64,000 nucleotides of DNA from assembly GCA_041658955.1 (NCBI GenBank), contig JBAZZE010000003.1:1-64000 (forward strand), written 5' to 3'. The position numbers were made by a program, and so were the translations under genes. The DNA is from UBA2283 sp041658955. GTDB taxonomy: Bacteria; Patescibacteriota; Microgenomatia; UBA12405. This document shows positions 36,561 through 44,773 of the stretch, one piece after another. The notes beneath the pieces were generated by a model. It had not been told where the DNA came from. It was given only the letters and a program-made list of their open reading frames with translations, and did no database searches. The stretch's first letter is position 1, and each line of letters starts with the position of its first letter.

Positions 36561-38637
36561 TATAGCGCTAATTACCAATAATATTCGTAGTATACCTAAA
36601 GCGGCTAAAGGTCTCTTGGCAACTATCTGGTCTAATGTAATTTTTATTTTACTACTGTTCTTATATTTATTGAAAAAACTTTGTGACAAATTTGGAAAGA
36701 TTCTGGGATTGAAGCAAATGTCTAATTTGAGTAGTTATATAATGAGACGAATTGATCGGAGCGGTGGTGGTCAGGTGTCGAGATTATATATGGTGGAACT
36801 TGCCCTGAAGAATTTGAGAGCTAAAAAGGTCAGGGCGATGGTGACAATCGGAGGAGTAGCGGTAGGGGTAGGAGCAATCGTGTTTTTAGTATCTCTTGGA
36901 TATGGACTAGAGCGGATGGTTATTTCAAAAGTAGCCCGGCTTGACGAACTGAAAATGTTAGATGTGGGTTTGGGTGAGGTCTCTAGTTTGAAAATGAATG
37001 ACGAATTTGTAAAAAAAATTAGTGAAATTGGTGATGTGGACGAAGTGATTCCGGTGGTAGGAATGGTGTCAAAAGTCAGGTTCAAAAACTCAGTGTCAGA
37101 TATTATGGCATTTGGGGTGGACCAGAGATACATTAAAGCAGTTGGTGTAAAAATGTTAACTGGTGCTGAATTTAAAGATAAAGATATGGGCTACAAATTC
37201 GGTGAAGGAACAGTAGCGGGAGTAAGCCAGGAGATAATTAAAGCTAACGTTGGGGATAGGGTTGATAAAGGGATTTATAGACTCAACACCGTGGGAGGCG
37301 AAAAGTTAAGTGTTTATGAAAAATGTGATAGTTCCAGTGAAAATTTGGGTTATATGATGAGAGTTGAGGGTGGGGTGGTAGGAGAAAAAATTTGGGGTGA
37401 ATCTTATCACTTGGGTGGAGATAGTAATACCTATGTAGAAGATGAGGTAACTGGAAAGGAATTATCACCTTGGGTTCGTCTAAAAACTTCTCTATGGCAA
37501 GTGGATGACAGTGGGATTGCTATCCCAATTTTGGATGATAGTGGTTCCCAAAAATGGGTTATTGGTTGTGTTCGGGATAAAGGATTGAAAAAAGAGAGTG
37601 GAGAAGAGCTAGGTAGTTTTAAATCTTTAAATGAATATCTGATGGGAGTCGGTGGTGGTTCAGTATTGGGAGAATCAACCAGTTCAGCAACACCGTCGGC
37701 ATTAATCGCTTCAACCGCGTCTGAATCAGCAATCGCCAAGCTGTTTGATGTAGTGGTGGCCACTGACTCAGCTGGAGTAGAGTGGGTGGAATTAAAAAAG
37801 ACTGGGGATAGTGCCAAGCCAAAAGAAGATTTGGCATATAACGACTTGCCGTCGGGTGAAGCGTATGTCAGTTCGGGGTTGGTAAAAATGTTTGGGATGG
37901 ATAAACAATCGATTTTGGGACAAAAATTTGGGGTGTCATACATCATTCCTGATGGACTAATCCCAGGATCTAGTGGGCGAACCCAATCACAAGAGACAGA
38001 TTACACGGTTAAAGCGGTAGTTGATGATGACACGTCAAACTATTATTATTTCCAGATTGGAGATGCCAAGAAGTTGGGGGTAAAAAATTATTCCCAAGTA
38101 AAGGTGTTAACTAAAGACCAAGGAAAGGTACTGGGGGTTCGGAAAACTATCGAAAGTAGTGGGTTTAGAACTATGAGTACATTGGATACGGTGGCTCAAA
38201 TTGAGAATTTATTTGCAACACTACGACTTTTATTAGGATTTTTGGGAACTATCGCTCTAGCAGTGGCTTCGTTGGGAATGTTTAACACCATGACAGTGTC
38301 GTTATTGGAACGGACTAGAGAAGTAGGGGTAATGAAAGCAATGGGAATGCAGATTGCTGAAGTAAGAGAACTTTTCTTGGCGGAATCGATGATCATGGGA
38401 GTAGGTGGAGGGGTGATGGGAATATTGCTAGGCTATTTAGGTGGTCGAATATTATCATTAATACTTAGTTCGGTATCGATGTTTAAGGGGCAGGGAGTAA
38501 TTGATATTAGCTATATACCCTGGTTTTTTGTAACCTTTATTTTGACGATTAGCTTTGTAGTAGGAATAATCACCGGTTGGTATCCTTCAAAGAGAGCGAC
38601 CAAGATTTCAGCCTTAAATGCGCTAAGGTACGAGTAA
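36550..38637 (+). CDS. MacB/FtsX-type ABC transporter permease
   Basis: 695 residues from the ATG at 36550, which overlaps the ATPase gene by 11 nt. There is an extra N-terminal helix (about 25-45), then a second helix (about 100-120), a large extracellular MacB-type core of about 430 residues, and three C-terminal helices (about 560-690) with the FtsX pattern SLLERTREVGVMKAMGM and YPSKRATKISALNALRYE. The extracytoplasmic domain is longer than in typical MacB and has a low-complexity Ser/Ala stretch near residue 390. It works with the ATPase; the linked giant surface protein is the most likely partner. Confidence 0.9.
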   Translation: MSVNIALITNNIRSIPKAAKGLLATIWSNVIFILLLFLYLLKKLCDKFGKILGLKQMSNLSSYIMRRIDRSGGGQVSRLYMVELALKNLRAKKVRAMVTIGGVAVGVGAIVFLVSLGYGLERMVISKVARLDELKMLDVGLGEVSSLKMNDEFVKKISEIGDVDEVIPVVGMVSKVRFKNSVSDIMAFGVDQRYIKAVGVKMLTGAEFKDKDMGYKFGEGTVAGVSQEIIKANVGDRVDKGIYRLNTVGGEKLSVYEKCDSSSENLGYMMRVEGGVVGEKIWGESYHLGGDSNTYVEDEVTGKELSPWVRLKTSLWQVDDSGIAIPILDDSGSQKWVIGCVRDKGLKKESGEELGSFKSLNEYLMGVGGGSVLGESTSSATPSALIASTASESAIAKLFDVVVATDSAGVEWVELKKTGDSAKPKEDLAYNDLPSGEAYVSSGLVKMFGMDKQSILGQKFGVSYIIPDGLIPGSSGRTQSQETDYTVKAVVDDDTSNYYYFQIGDAKKLGVKNYSQVKVLTKDQGKVLGVRKTIESSGFRTMSTLDTVAQIENLFATLRLLLGFLGTIALAVASLGMFNTMTVSLLERTREVGVMKAMGMQIAEVRELFLAESMIMGVGGGVMGILLGYLGGRILSLILSSVSMFKGQGVIDISYIPWFFVTFILTISFVVGIITGWYPSKRATKISALNALRYE

Positions 38638-38639
38638 GT

Positions 38640-38645
38640 TATAAT
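38640..38645 (+). promoter_or_regulatory. Leaderless -10 (TATAAT)
   Basis: A consensus TATAAT ends 5 nt before the ATG at 38651, directly after the permease stop. Confidence 0.6.
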
Positions 38646-38650
38646 ATGGT

Positions 38651-38881
38651 ATGTTCTTCGATGAGGTTAGGGCAACCCAGTTTAGATTGGAGGCATACTT
38701 TAAGGGTGAATTAGTAGCATTGAGAGTACGGGGGAGTAGTGGATGGAAAAGTGTACCCTTAGAAAGACCGGTGTCTGATCAGGAAATGGTGTGGAAACAA
38801 GCGAGTTTACCAGAACCAAGAAAAGCTACAGCAAAACCCAGACCCGAGCCGGAATATGTAGATTTTAAGGACGCGCCCTAA
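38651..38881 (+). CDS. Small hypothetical protein
   Basis: 76 residues. It has a possible beta/alpha start (MFFDEVRATQFRLEAYFKGELVALRV) and a proline-rich, basic-acidic tail (EPRKATAKPRPEPEY). Own leaderless promoter, TATAAT five nt before the ATG. It converges on the hydrolase gene with 2 nt between stops. Not recognised. Confidence 0.55.
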   Translation: MFFDEVRATQFRLEAYFKGELVALRVRGSSGWKSVPLERPVSDQEMVWKQASLPEPRKATAKPRPEPEYVDFKDAP

Positions 38882-38883
38882 GA

Positions 38884-39855
38884 TTATTTTACAGAGTTGT
38901 AGATTTGGCGGGATATATCGCTGATAGTCTTGGTTAGTACATTGAAATTGTTACCTCGGGTCATGATACAGACTAAGTATGGTTTTGCGGGAAGATAAAC
39001 TATGCCACAATCATGAAGTTGCTTAACACCAGTTTCATTGTAACTACGTTCGCCATATTTGTGAGCAATACTGACTGATGGATCAACACCAGCAGCGAGA
39101 GCGTCTTTATATTGACTTTGACTAAGAATATTGAGGGCTATTTCAGAATACTTGGGATTAAGATATGAAGCATTGTAGAGAATCCGGAAAAATGATGCAT
39201 ATGATTTGACGGAAAGAATATCACCGTTGGGGTTGGTAAATCCAAGACTGATGTCGACCCCTAGGTCAGCGAAGACTTTGACCAAAAATTGGTTATCAAT
39301 ATTGGCAAGTAACAAATCGTAAGCCTGGTTATCAGATTGAACTATTAAATTGTTAATCATCTGACTAACAGTATATTTTTGATTTGGGACCATTGTAGTT
39401 TTTGGAGCGATATTTTGGGCATATTCTGATGCTGAAGGTGTAGCAATAAGTTCTTTTTCGAGAATTGAAGGGTCAGTTTCAGCCATTTTAAAATAGGCGA
39501 TCATTAGGGGAACTTTTATCAAACTTGCTGGGGAAAAAAGCTCATTTTGGTTGATACCAAACCAAGGTCCATTGTTCATATCCCGGTAATAGACAGAGAC
39601 GTGAGAAAGTTCTTTGGATTTTACTTTTTGATCGATATATTGGTTAAGTTTGTTGCGGAGCTGATCAAGGTTGGTATCAGTACTAACAGCATCGGTATCA
39701 CATTCGAGTAAAGGGTTGATATATTTGTAACCAGCTGGGAGTCGGGATTCGGTGAATAGATTTAATTTATTAGGTGTTTTGGAGATTGATGCAGATAGAA
39801 AACCGGCAACGTAAATGACAATTCCTAAAAATAAGAATAAGGCCACTTTCTTCAT
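38884..39855 (-). CDS. Class A beta-lactamase-like serine hydrolase
   Basis: 323 residues: a signal/anchor (about 5-23), then the penicillin-recognising fold. Motifs in order: SPASLIKVP with serine and lysine of the SxxK box (about 127-135), SDN (about 192-194, VQSDNQAYD), and a degenerate third box HKYGE where KTG is expected. It could cleave or bind peptidoglycan peptides or beta-lactams extracellularly. Without the KTG box I would not call it a true beta-lactamase. -10 TATACT (39866-39871) lies 10 nt before ATG, divergent from the leuS leader. Confidence 0.82.
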   Translation of the reverse strand: MKKVALFLFLGIVIYVAGFLSASISKTPNKLNLFTESRLPAGYKYINPLLECDTDAVSTDTNLDQLRNKLNQYIDQKVKSKELSHVSVYYRDMNNGPWFGINQNELFSPASLIKVPLMIAYFKMAETDPSILEKELIATPSASEYAQNIAPKTTMVPNQKYTVSQMINNLIVQSDNQAYDLLLANIDNQFLVKVFADLGVDISLGFTNPNGDILSVKSYASFFRILYNASYLNPKYSEIALNILSQSQYKDALAAGVDPSVSIAHKYGERSYNETGVKQLHDCGIVYLPAKPYLVCIMTRGNNFNVLTKTISDISRQIYNSVK

Positions 39856-39882
39856 TATGCCTGTAAGTATAAACGATTGTGA

Positions 39883-39888
39883 TAGAAT
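39883..39888 (+). promoter_or_regulatory. leuS promoter, extended -10 (TGaTAGAAT)
   Basis: TAGAAT preceded by TGa ends 6 nt before the leader-peptide ATG at 39895, so the RNA should begin at that codon. Confidence 0.7.
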
Positions 39889-39894
39889 AGGGAA

Positions 39895-39930
39895 ATGAAA
39901 ATGTTATCTGTTTCCCTACTTCTTAGCTAA
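39895..39930 (+). CDS. Leucine-rich leader peptide of leuS
   Basis: Eleven codons, MKMLSVSLLLS, then TAA. Four are leucine, three of them consecutive (CTA CTT CTT at 39916-39924) and placed just before the stop, the standard layout of an attenuation leader peptide. Ribosome stalling there for lack of charged tRNA-Leu would be sensed by the downstream hairpins. It has its own -10 with 6-nt spacing, so it is translated as a leaderless ORF. The short length alone would not be convincing; the Leu cluster, terminator and following leuS gene together make it so. Confidence 0.75.
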   Translation: MKMLSVSLLLS

Positions 39931-39937
39931 TTTTTTT

Positions 39938-39974
39938 GGGGGAACTGTAATGGCCCCCATGAGGGGCTTTTTTT
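39938..39974 (+). terminator. leuS attenuator: antiterminator and terminator
   Basis: The terminator is GCCCC (39953-39957) with GGGGC (39963-39967), followed by seven U (39968-39974). The competing antiterminator pairs GGGGG (39938-39942) with CCCCC (39954-39958), so the two helices exclude each other. TCCC within the leader ORF (39913-39916) can pair with the GGGA at 39940-39943 when no ribosome is stalled. This is the classic switch seen in amino-acid biosynthetic leaders. Confidence 0.75.
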
Positions 39975-39980
39975 ATATAT

Positions 39981-40211
39981 ATGAGCATTCAAAAACTAGT
40001 TGAACTTAGATGTGAGAATTGTGGTGGGGTGGGGATTGCTGAAGCTGGTCAGATAGGGGCATTGCGGACTAGAGTAGCTGGAAGCCACTTGGGTCATCGA
40101 TTGAGTGAAGTACCTTATGTAGCAGCGACTGATGATGCTCAACTAGCAGCGACAACTATTGTCAGCCGTCGATCTGGTATATTTGTTTATAGTTCTAGTA
40201 ATCCAAGTTAA
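39981..40211 (+). CDS. Small hypothetical protein in the leuS unit
   Basis: 76 residues between the attenuator and leuS, ending 7 nt before the leuS ATG. It has an N-terminal CENCGG motif that could hold a metal only with partner cysteines, which are absent, and no other recognisable feature. It is transcribed by read-through of the terminator. Codon use is plausible for a real gene; reality and function are uncertain. Confidence 0.5.
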   Translation: MSIQKLVELRCENCGGVGIAEAGQIGALRTRVAGSHLGHRLSEVPYVAATDDAQLAATTIVSRRSGIFVYSSSNPS

Positions 40212-40218
40212 ATTGACT

Positions 40219-42663
40219 ATGGAAGAAATCAAAAAGTTTAAAACTATTGAAGATAAGTGGATAAAATGGTGGGAAGATCACAAAGATCTGTATCGGGCTG
40301 TCGATGATTCGTCAAAAGAAAAAAAATACGTCTTGGTAGAGTTTCCTTACCCAAGTGGTTCAGGACTACATGTGGGGCATGCTTTTTCCTTTACGGGAGG
40401 GGATGTCCAGGCTCGGTTTAAACGAATGCAAGGCTATAATGTTCTGTTTCCCATGGGATGGGATGCTTTTGGGTTACCAACTGAAAATTACGCGATTAAG
40501 ATGAAGAGGAAGCCACAAGAGGTAACCAAAGAGAATACAGATGTATTCAAGAGCCAGATGAAGCAATTGGCTTTTTCATTTGATTGGAGTCGAGAAGTAA
40601 ACACAACTGATCCGACTTATTACAAATGGACTCAGTGGATATTTGTTCAACTATTTAAGAAAAATCTTGCCTACAAACAGGAAATGCCAATAAACTGGTG
40701 TCCGTCATGTAAGATAGGCCTGGCTAACGAAGAAGTATTGAATGGGAAATGTGAGCGCTGTGGTACCGAAGTGAGCCGGAGAAATATATCACAGTGGGTG
40801 GTTAAGATTACTGATTATGCCGATAGGTTGGCAATGGGCTTAAAAGACACTAATTTTATTGATAAGGTTAAAACAGCTCAGGTTAACTGGATTGGGAAAA
40901 GCGAAGGAGCCAAGATAAGGTTCGCAGTAAAGGACAGAAAGGAGACTTTGGAAGTGTTTACGACTCGACCGGACACGCTTTATGGAGCGACTTTTATGGT
41001 AATAAGTCCAGAACATAAGCTGGCTGTTGATCTAGCTGAATCTAACAAAGATATCAAAGACTATCTAAATGAAACCAGAAAAAAGAGTGACATGGAGAGA
41101 ACTGATCTTAATAAGGATAAAACAGGCGTATTTTCTGGTCTTTATGCGATTAATCCGGTGAATGATAAGGCAATACCGATTTGGATATCTGACTTTGTAT
41201 TAGCTAGTTATGGAACAGGAGCGATTATGTCAGTGCCAGCTCATGATGAGCGTGATAATGCTTTTGCTAAGAAATTTGGCTTGGAAATTATACAAGTGAT
41301 CAAACCCAATGAAGTATCAGAAGCAGATAAGCCAGAGACTGATTGCTATGTTGGTCCTGGAACAATGATAAATTCAGGTGACTTGGATGGGATGGAGTGG
41401 TCGGAGGCAAAAGCAAAGATGATTGAAAGGTTGAAAAAGATAGGTATTGGAGAAGCATCAAATAGTTATCATTTGAGGGACTGGATATTTAGCCGGCAAC
41501 ACTACTGGGGTGAGCCTATTCCGATGGTTGATTGCCCTAAGTGTGGTTGGGTGCCAGAAAAAGAGGAAAACTTACCAATCGTACTACCAGAGGTAGAAGC
41601 TTATGAACCGACGGATGATGGGTTGAGTCCACTATCTAGAATCGAAAGTTTTGTGAATTGTAAGTGTCCTGAGTGTGGTGGAGATGCTAAAAGAGAAACG
41701 GATACCATGCCAAACTGGGCTGGATCAGATTGGTACTTTATGAGATATATGGATCCAGATAATGCTACTAAATTGGTAGACTTTGATCTATTAAAAAAGT
41801 GGGGTCCAGTCGATATTTACATCGGTGGAGATGAACATAACACGCTTCATTTGCTATATTCACGATTTATTTATCAGTTTTTGTACGACTTAGGAATATT
41901 CCCTAAAGAGTTGCCAGAGCCATACTACAGAAGAGTATCTCACGGAGTTATTTTGGGACCTGACAATCAGAGAATGAGTAAATCGAAAGGGAACGTGATT
42001 GTGCCAGAAACGGTGGCTGATATGTATGGTGTAGATGTGGTTCGAATGTATCTAATGTTCATGGGACCGTTTGAGGGGACGATGGCTTGGAACGAAAAGA
42101 CACTGATGGGAGTCAAGAGGTTTTTAGATAGGTTTGAAAAGTACGTTATTAAGCAGAGCCAGAGTAATTCTGATAGCAGTAGTGTTGTTAAAGTGATAAT
42201 AAATAAGTTAGTTGATGGAGTAACTAAGGACTTGGAGAACTTTGGTTACAATACAGCCATAGCGAAGTGTATGGGGGCTTTGAACGAATTAGAGAAGTCG
42301 GAATCAATTTCTGCTGATGATTTATCCAAGTTAGTTAGAGTAGTGGCTCCACTGGCACCTTATATGGCCGAGGAACTATGGTCCAACATAAATAGAGATA
42401 CTGGAGAGTATAGCTCAGTTCATGCATCGAGCTGGCCAGTCGTAGAAGAGCAATACTTAGTAAGCGATGAGGTCACTGTGGTAGTGGCTATCAATGGCAA
42501 ATTAAGAGATCAACTGGTAGTTGATAGAGAAAAGGCTAATGATGAAAAAGCGATGTTGGAGCTAGCAAGGGGATCAGAGAAAATCAAAGCATGGCTTGTA
42601 GGCAAACAAATAGTTAAGGAGATCTTTGTACCAGGCCGAATGGTGAACATTGTTGTTGCTTAG
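40219..42663 (+). CDS. leuS: Leucyl-tRNA synthetase
   Basis: 814 residues from the ATG at 40219 (an upstream TTG would add 20 unlikely hydrophobic residues). Charges tRNA-Leu with leucine. Class I features: HVGH (the HIGH box, PSGSGLHVGHAFSF), a zinc-type CPSCK...CERCG module, a CP1 editing domain containing TTRPDTLYGATF and YGTGAIMSVPAHDERD, and RMSKSKGN (the KMSKS box). C-terminal anticodon-binding domain intact. It is controlled by the leucine leader-peptide attenuator immediately upstream. Length is normal for bacterial LeuRS. Confidence 0.97.
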   Translation: MEEIKKFKTIEDKWIKWWEDHKDLYRAVDDSSKEKKYVLVEFPYPSGSGLHVGHAFSFTGGDVQARFKRMQGYNVLFPMGWDAFGLPTENYAIKMKRKPQEVTKENTDVFKSQMKQLAFSFDWSREVNTTDPTYYKWTQWIFVQLFKKNLAYKQEMPINWCPSCKIGLANEEVLNGKCERCGTEVSRRNISQWVVKITDYADRLAMGLKDTNFIDKVKTAQVNWIGKSEGAKIRFAVKDRKETLEVFTTRPDTLYGATFMVISPEHKLAVDLAESNKDIKDYLNETRKKSDMERTDLNKDKTGVFSGLYAINPVNDKAIPIWISDFVLASYGTGAIMSVPAHDERDNAFAKKFGLEIIQVIKPNEVSEADKPETDCYVGPGTMINSGDLDGMEWSEAKAKMIERLKKIGIGEASNSYHLRDWIFSRQHYWGEPIPMVDCPKCGWVPEKEENLPIVLPEVEAYEPTDDGLSPLSRIESFVNCKCPECGGDAKRETDTMPNWAGSDWYFMRYMDPDNATKLVDFDLLKKWGPVDIYIGGDEHNTLHLLYSRFIYQFLYDLGIFPKELPEPYYRRVSHGVILGPDNQRMSKSKGNVIVPETVADMYGVDVVRMYLMFMGPFEGTMAWNEKTLMGVKRFLDRFEKYVIKQSQSNSDSSSVVKVIINKLVDGVTKDLENFGYNTAIAKCMGALNELEKSESISADDLSKLVRVVAPLAPYMAEELWSNINRDTGEYSSVHASSWPVVEEQYLVSDEVTVVVAINGKLRDQLVVDREKANDEKAMLELARGSEKIKAWLVGKQIVKEIFVPGRMVNIVVA

Positions 42664-43426
42664 ATCACTAGGCATAGTCTGTCATAACTTAGAAGCTGTC
42701 ATAACGTGAATTTAGCAATCTACGCTTTTTTCTGCTACGACTTTAAAAGTAGCAAATAAATGGAAACTTCCAAGTATCAATTGATGTAAGACAAAAGCGT
42801 TGTAAAGTATTTTAGGGTGAATGGCTTACAAGCTAAACAATGAGTAAGAGATGATGATGGTTTAGCTTCAGATGGTAAATGGAATATTTAGATATAGTCG
42901 ATATGGAGAGGTGGCTGCGGACAAAAAACTCAAGCAAAAATGGTTAGCGTGTAAACAGTTTTACCAAAAAACTACTTACTTGAGGAGAATAATGTACCTA
43001 AATTCGGAGATTGTGATGGAGATAAGATTTATTAGATATATTTAAGCAAGTTTAATATTTTGACTAAATGCGGTGATAATATGAAAGGAAATTTTGATAA
43101 TAATCAAAAAAATATCTGCGGTTATATTCGGAGAAGTAGCGGAGAAAGAAGTTGTGTAAAGCTAAAAAGTGCGGAATATGAGAGTGAAAAATTTAAAAAA
43201 CTATTATTTTTATTTAAAATCGACTAATGATCGTTGTTTCATGAAATGAAGGAATATATTTCAAAAATTTAGATCCTAAAGTTTTTTTGTTAAAAAGTTT
43301 TTTATAAAAATGAAAATTCTGATGTTAAACTTTTTTTGGGGGATGATGATATTCCGATTGATAAAATCATCACGTTGCGAAGCTCTAGTGCGATTAGTGC
43401 GAAAATAACGTTTTATTTTATACTTG
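42664..43426. other. About 760 nt with no gene
   Basis: Nothing coding is seen. Features noted: GCTAC/GTAGC hairpin near 42735-42755; a GGAGAGGTGGCTG string near 42907 that looks like the 5' end of a tRNA-Ser but lacks the remaining arms; several AT-rich promoter-like strings. May contain an unrecognised RNA such as RNase P RNA, SRP RNA or tmRNA, which should exist in the genome, but none of their conserved motifs is visible. Confidence 0.45.
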
Positions 43427-43498
43427 TATCCCCAGGCAGAATCGAACTGCCATTTAAGGTTTAGGAAACCTCCGTTCTATCCATTGAACTATAGGGAC
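43427..43498 (-). tRNA. tRNA-Arg (anticodon CCU)
   Basis: Full cloverleaf on the minus strand: 7-bp acceptor GUCCCUA with UGGGGAU, D arm GUUC/GAAC, anticodon stem GAGGU/ACCUU with loop UUCCUAA (anticodon CCU, reads AGG), T arm GGCAG-UUCGAUU-CUGCC. No CCA encoded. Confidence 0.92.
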
Positions 43499-43535
43499 AG
43501 GCAAACTCAACCATATGAAAATATGGTGGAATTTG

Positions 43536-43609
43536 TCGGGGATACTGGATTCGAACCAGCAACCTCACGATCCCGAACCGTGCGCGCTAGCCAATTGCGC
43601 CAATCCCCG
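43536..43609 (-). tRNA. tRNA-Pro (anticodon CGG)
   Basis: Acceptor CGGGGAU/AUCCCCG (7 bp), D arm GCGC/GCGC, anticodon stem CACGG/UCGUG with loop UUCGGGA (CGG, reads CCG), T arm GCUGG-UUCGAAU-CCAGU. It lies 37 nt upstream of tRNA-Arg on the same strand, so the two are probably co-transcribed. A TATAAT is found upstream near 43682. Confidence 0.92.
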
Positions 43610-44017
43610 TTTTTTGACAAGCTCAAGTTTTGGGCCTATCTATTAGAGAATAAGGTAGTCCATATTCTCTTGTTTCATATTATACCGTGGTGGGAGTTTT
43701 TTAGGTCCGTTTATTGTTACAGGATAGAATGATAATGTTCTATTTATATATATAAAGTTTATATTTGATGGTTATGTATATACAAACATAAGAATTGTGT
43801 GTTGGTTATTTAGCAAAAAACTATACTGAGTGCTAAGTCTTTTTTTGTTAATAATACTTGGTGAGATGAGCAAATATGTGTATATATATAAACTATAGTA
43901 TTGAAGACCATTGAACCTTTGAGTTTGCTAGGCACGAAATGGTTTTTCTATATTAGGGGACTAAGTTTGTTCTTTTGCCGTACAATTGCTGTACTTGACT
44001 AAATAAAAAAAAGTATC
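43610..44017. other. AT-rich spacer upstream of tRNA-Pro
   Basis: No gene seen. On the minus strand it holds the probable tRNA promoter (TATAAT near 43682) and a hairpin (AGAGAATA with TATTCTCT, about 43646-43672). On the plus strand it ends with a complete promoter for the 44030 gene. Confidence 0.5.
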
Positions 44018-44023
44018 TAGACT
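43995..44023 (+). promoter_or_regulatory. Promoter TTGACT-17-TAGACT
   Basis: -35 TTGACT (43995-44000), 17-nt spacer, -10 TAGACT (44018-44023), then 6 nt to the ATG at 44030. One of the few complete two-box promoters here, and still leaderless. Confidence 0.7.
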
Positions 44024-44029
44024 GATGTT

Positions 44030-44446
44030 ATGAATGACACAGCAAGAAATACCCGTACTCTGATCGTCAGTTTTGTTTTTGCAATTATGGCTTTGATTCC
44101 TCTTCGTTTTGTAGAAGTTGGACAAATGATTCAAGACCAACCCATGGTTTTAGGAGAGCAAGTCCAAAATTCTCCTGAAGTTGTTTTACCAGAAAGTGGT
44201 GTTAGCGAAGAAGCGGTTTTAGAGGCTCCTTATAATGAAATAGAATATGGTCAACAAAGTCAGCCGGCTGAGGAAGTTCTAGGAGAAGAGACCCAAGTAA
44301 GCGAAAGTGAATGCATTCCTGCAGACGAAGCTAGATCGGTTTTAGCTGAATATGAGACAAAGTTAAGTGAAGGTGGCTCGAATGGTGAAGAAACTGATCA
44401 AATGGTCAGTGAGATGATCAGCATCGAATCGATGATGTGTAAATAA
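44030..44446 (+). CDS. Small acidic membrane-anchored protein
   Basis: 138 residues: a signal/anchor (about 8-26), then a low-complexity, Glu/Pro/Val-rich region (VLPESGVSEEAVLEAP...) and a short helical tail with two cysteines (SECIPAD, SMMCK). Not recognised. Leaderless promoter TTGACT/TAGACT. It converges with the 44447 gene with no gap. Likely an exported or surface-tethered protein. Confidence 0.65.
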   Translation: MNDTARNTRTLIVSFVFAIMALIPLRFVEVGQMIQDQPMVLGEQVQNSPEVVLPESGVSEEAVLEAPYNEIEYGQQSQPAEEVLGEETQVSESECIPADEARSVLAEYETKLSEGGSNGEETDQMVSEMISIESMMCK

Positions 44447-44773
44447 CTATTTTATCCTTTCAATTAGCATGACAGCATCTGTTTTGGCCCTTCTTTTGTC
44501 TTCGAACAGGATTCTTCCGATATCGACACGATACACAAGGCAGGTAACTTGATGCTTTCTTTCCATATACCGGACTAGTCCGGTGGCTTCACCTCTGCTT
44601 TTGACAACACCGATACCACCCCAGCCACTCCACGGGCCTTTGCCTTCGACTATTTGTTCAGGTGGTAAACGAACCCAAGTGTTCTCTTCGTATTCAAGAA
44701 TGTTTGGATTCTGGCGCAGTCCCAGGGATTTTAAATCTGAAGTGACTACTTTGAAGAATTCCTTTTGGGCCAT
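44447..44773 (-). CDS. Small hypothetical protein
   Basis: 108 residues from the ATG at 44771-44773, which shares its A with the stop of the PEGA gene (TGATG), so it is translated by coupling. Soluble, mixed alpha/beta, with a GKGPWSGWGGIGVVKSRGEA loop and a basic C-terminal half. No recognised motif. It may serve the PEGA-domain protein encoded just before it. Confidence 0.6.
   Translation of the reverse strand: MAQKEFFKVVTSDLKSLGLRQNPNILEYEENTWVRLPPEQIVEGKGPWSGWGGIGVVKSRGEATGLVRYMERKHQVTCLVYRVDIGRILFEDKRRAKTDAVMLIERIK

Noticed and set aside
42900..42960. tRNA-Ser gene near 42907
   Set aside because: Only the first 13 nt resemble a tRNA-Ser; no anticodon arm, T arm or matching acceptor follows.
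43424..43732. Plus-strand reading frame of about 100 codons across 43.4-43.7 kb
   Set aside because: It is simply the antisense of tRNA-Arg and tRNA-Pro; the cloverleaves explain the sequence.
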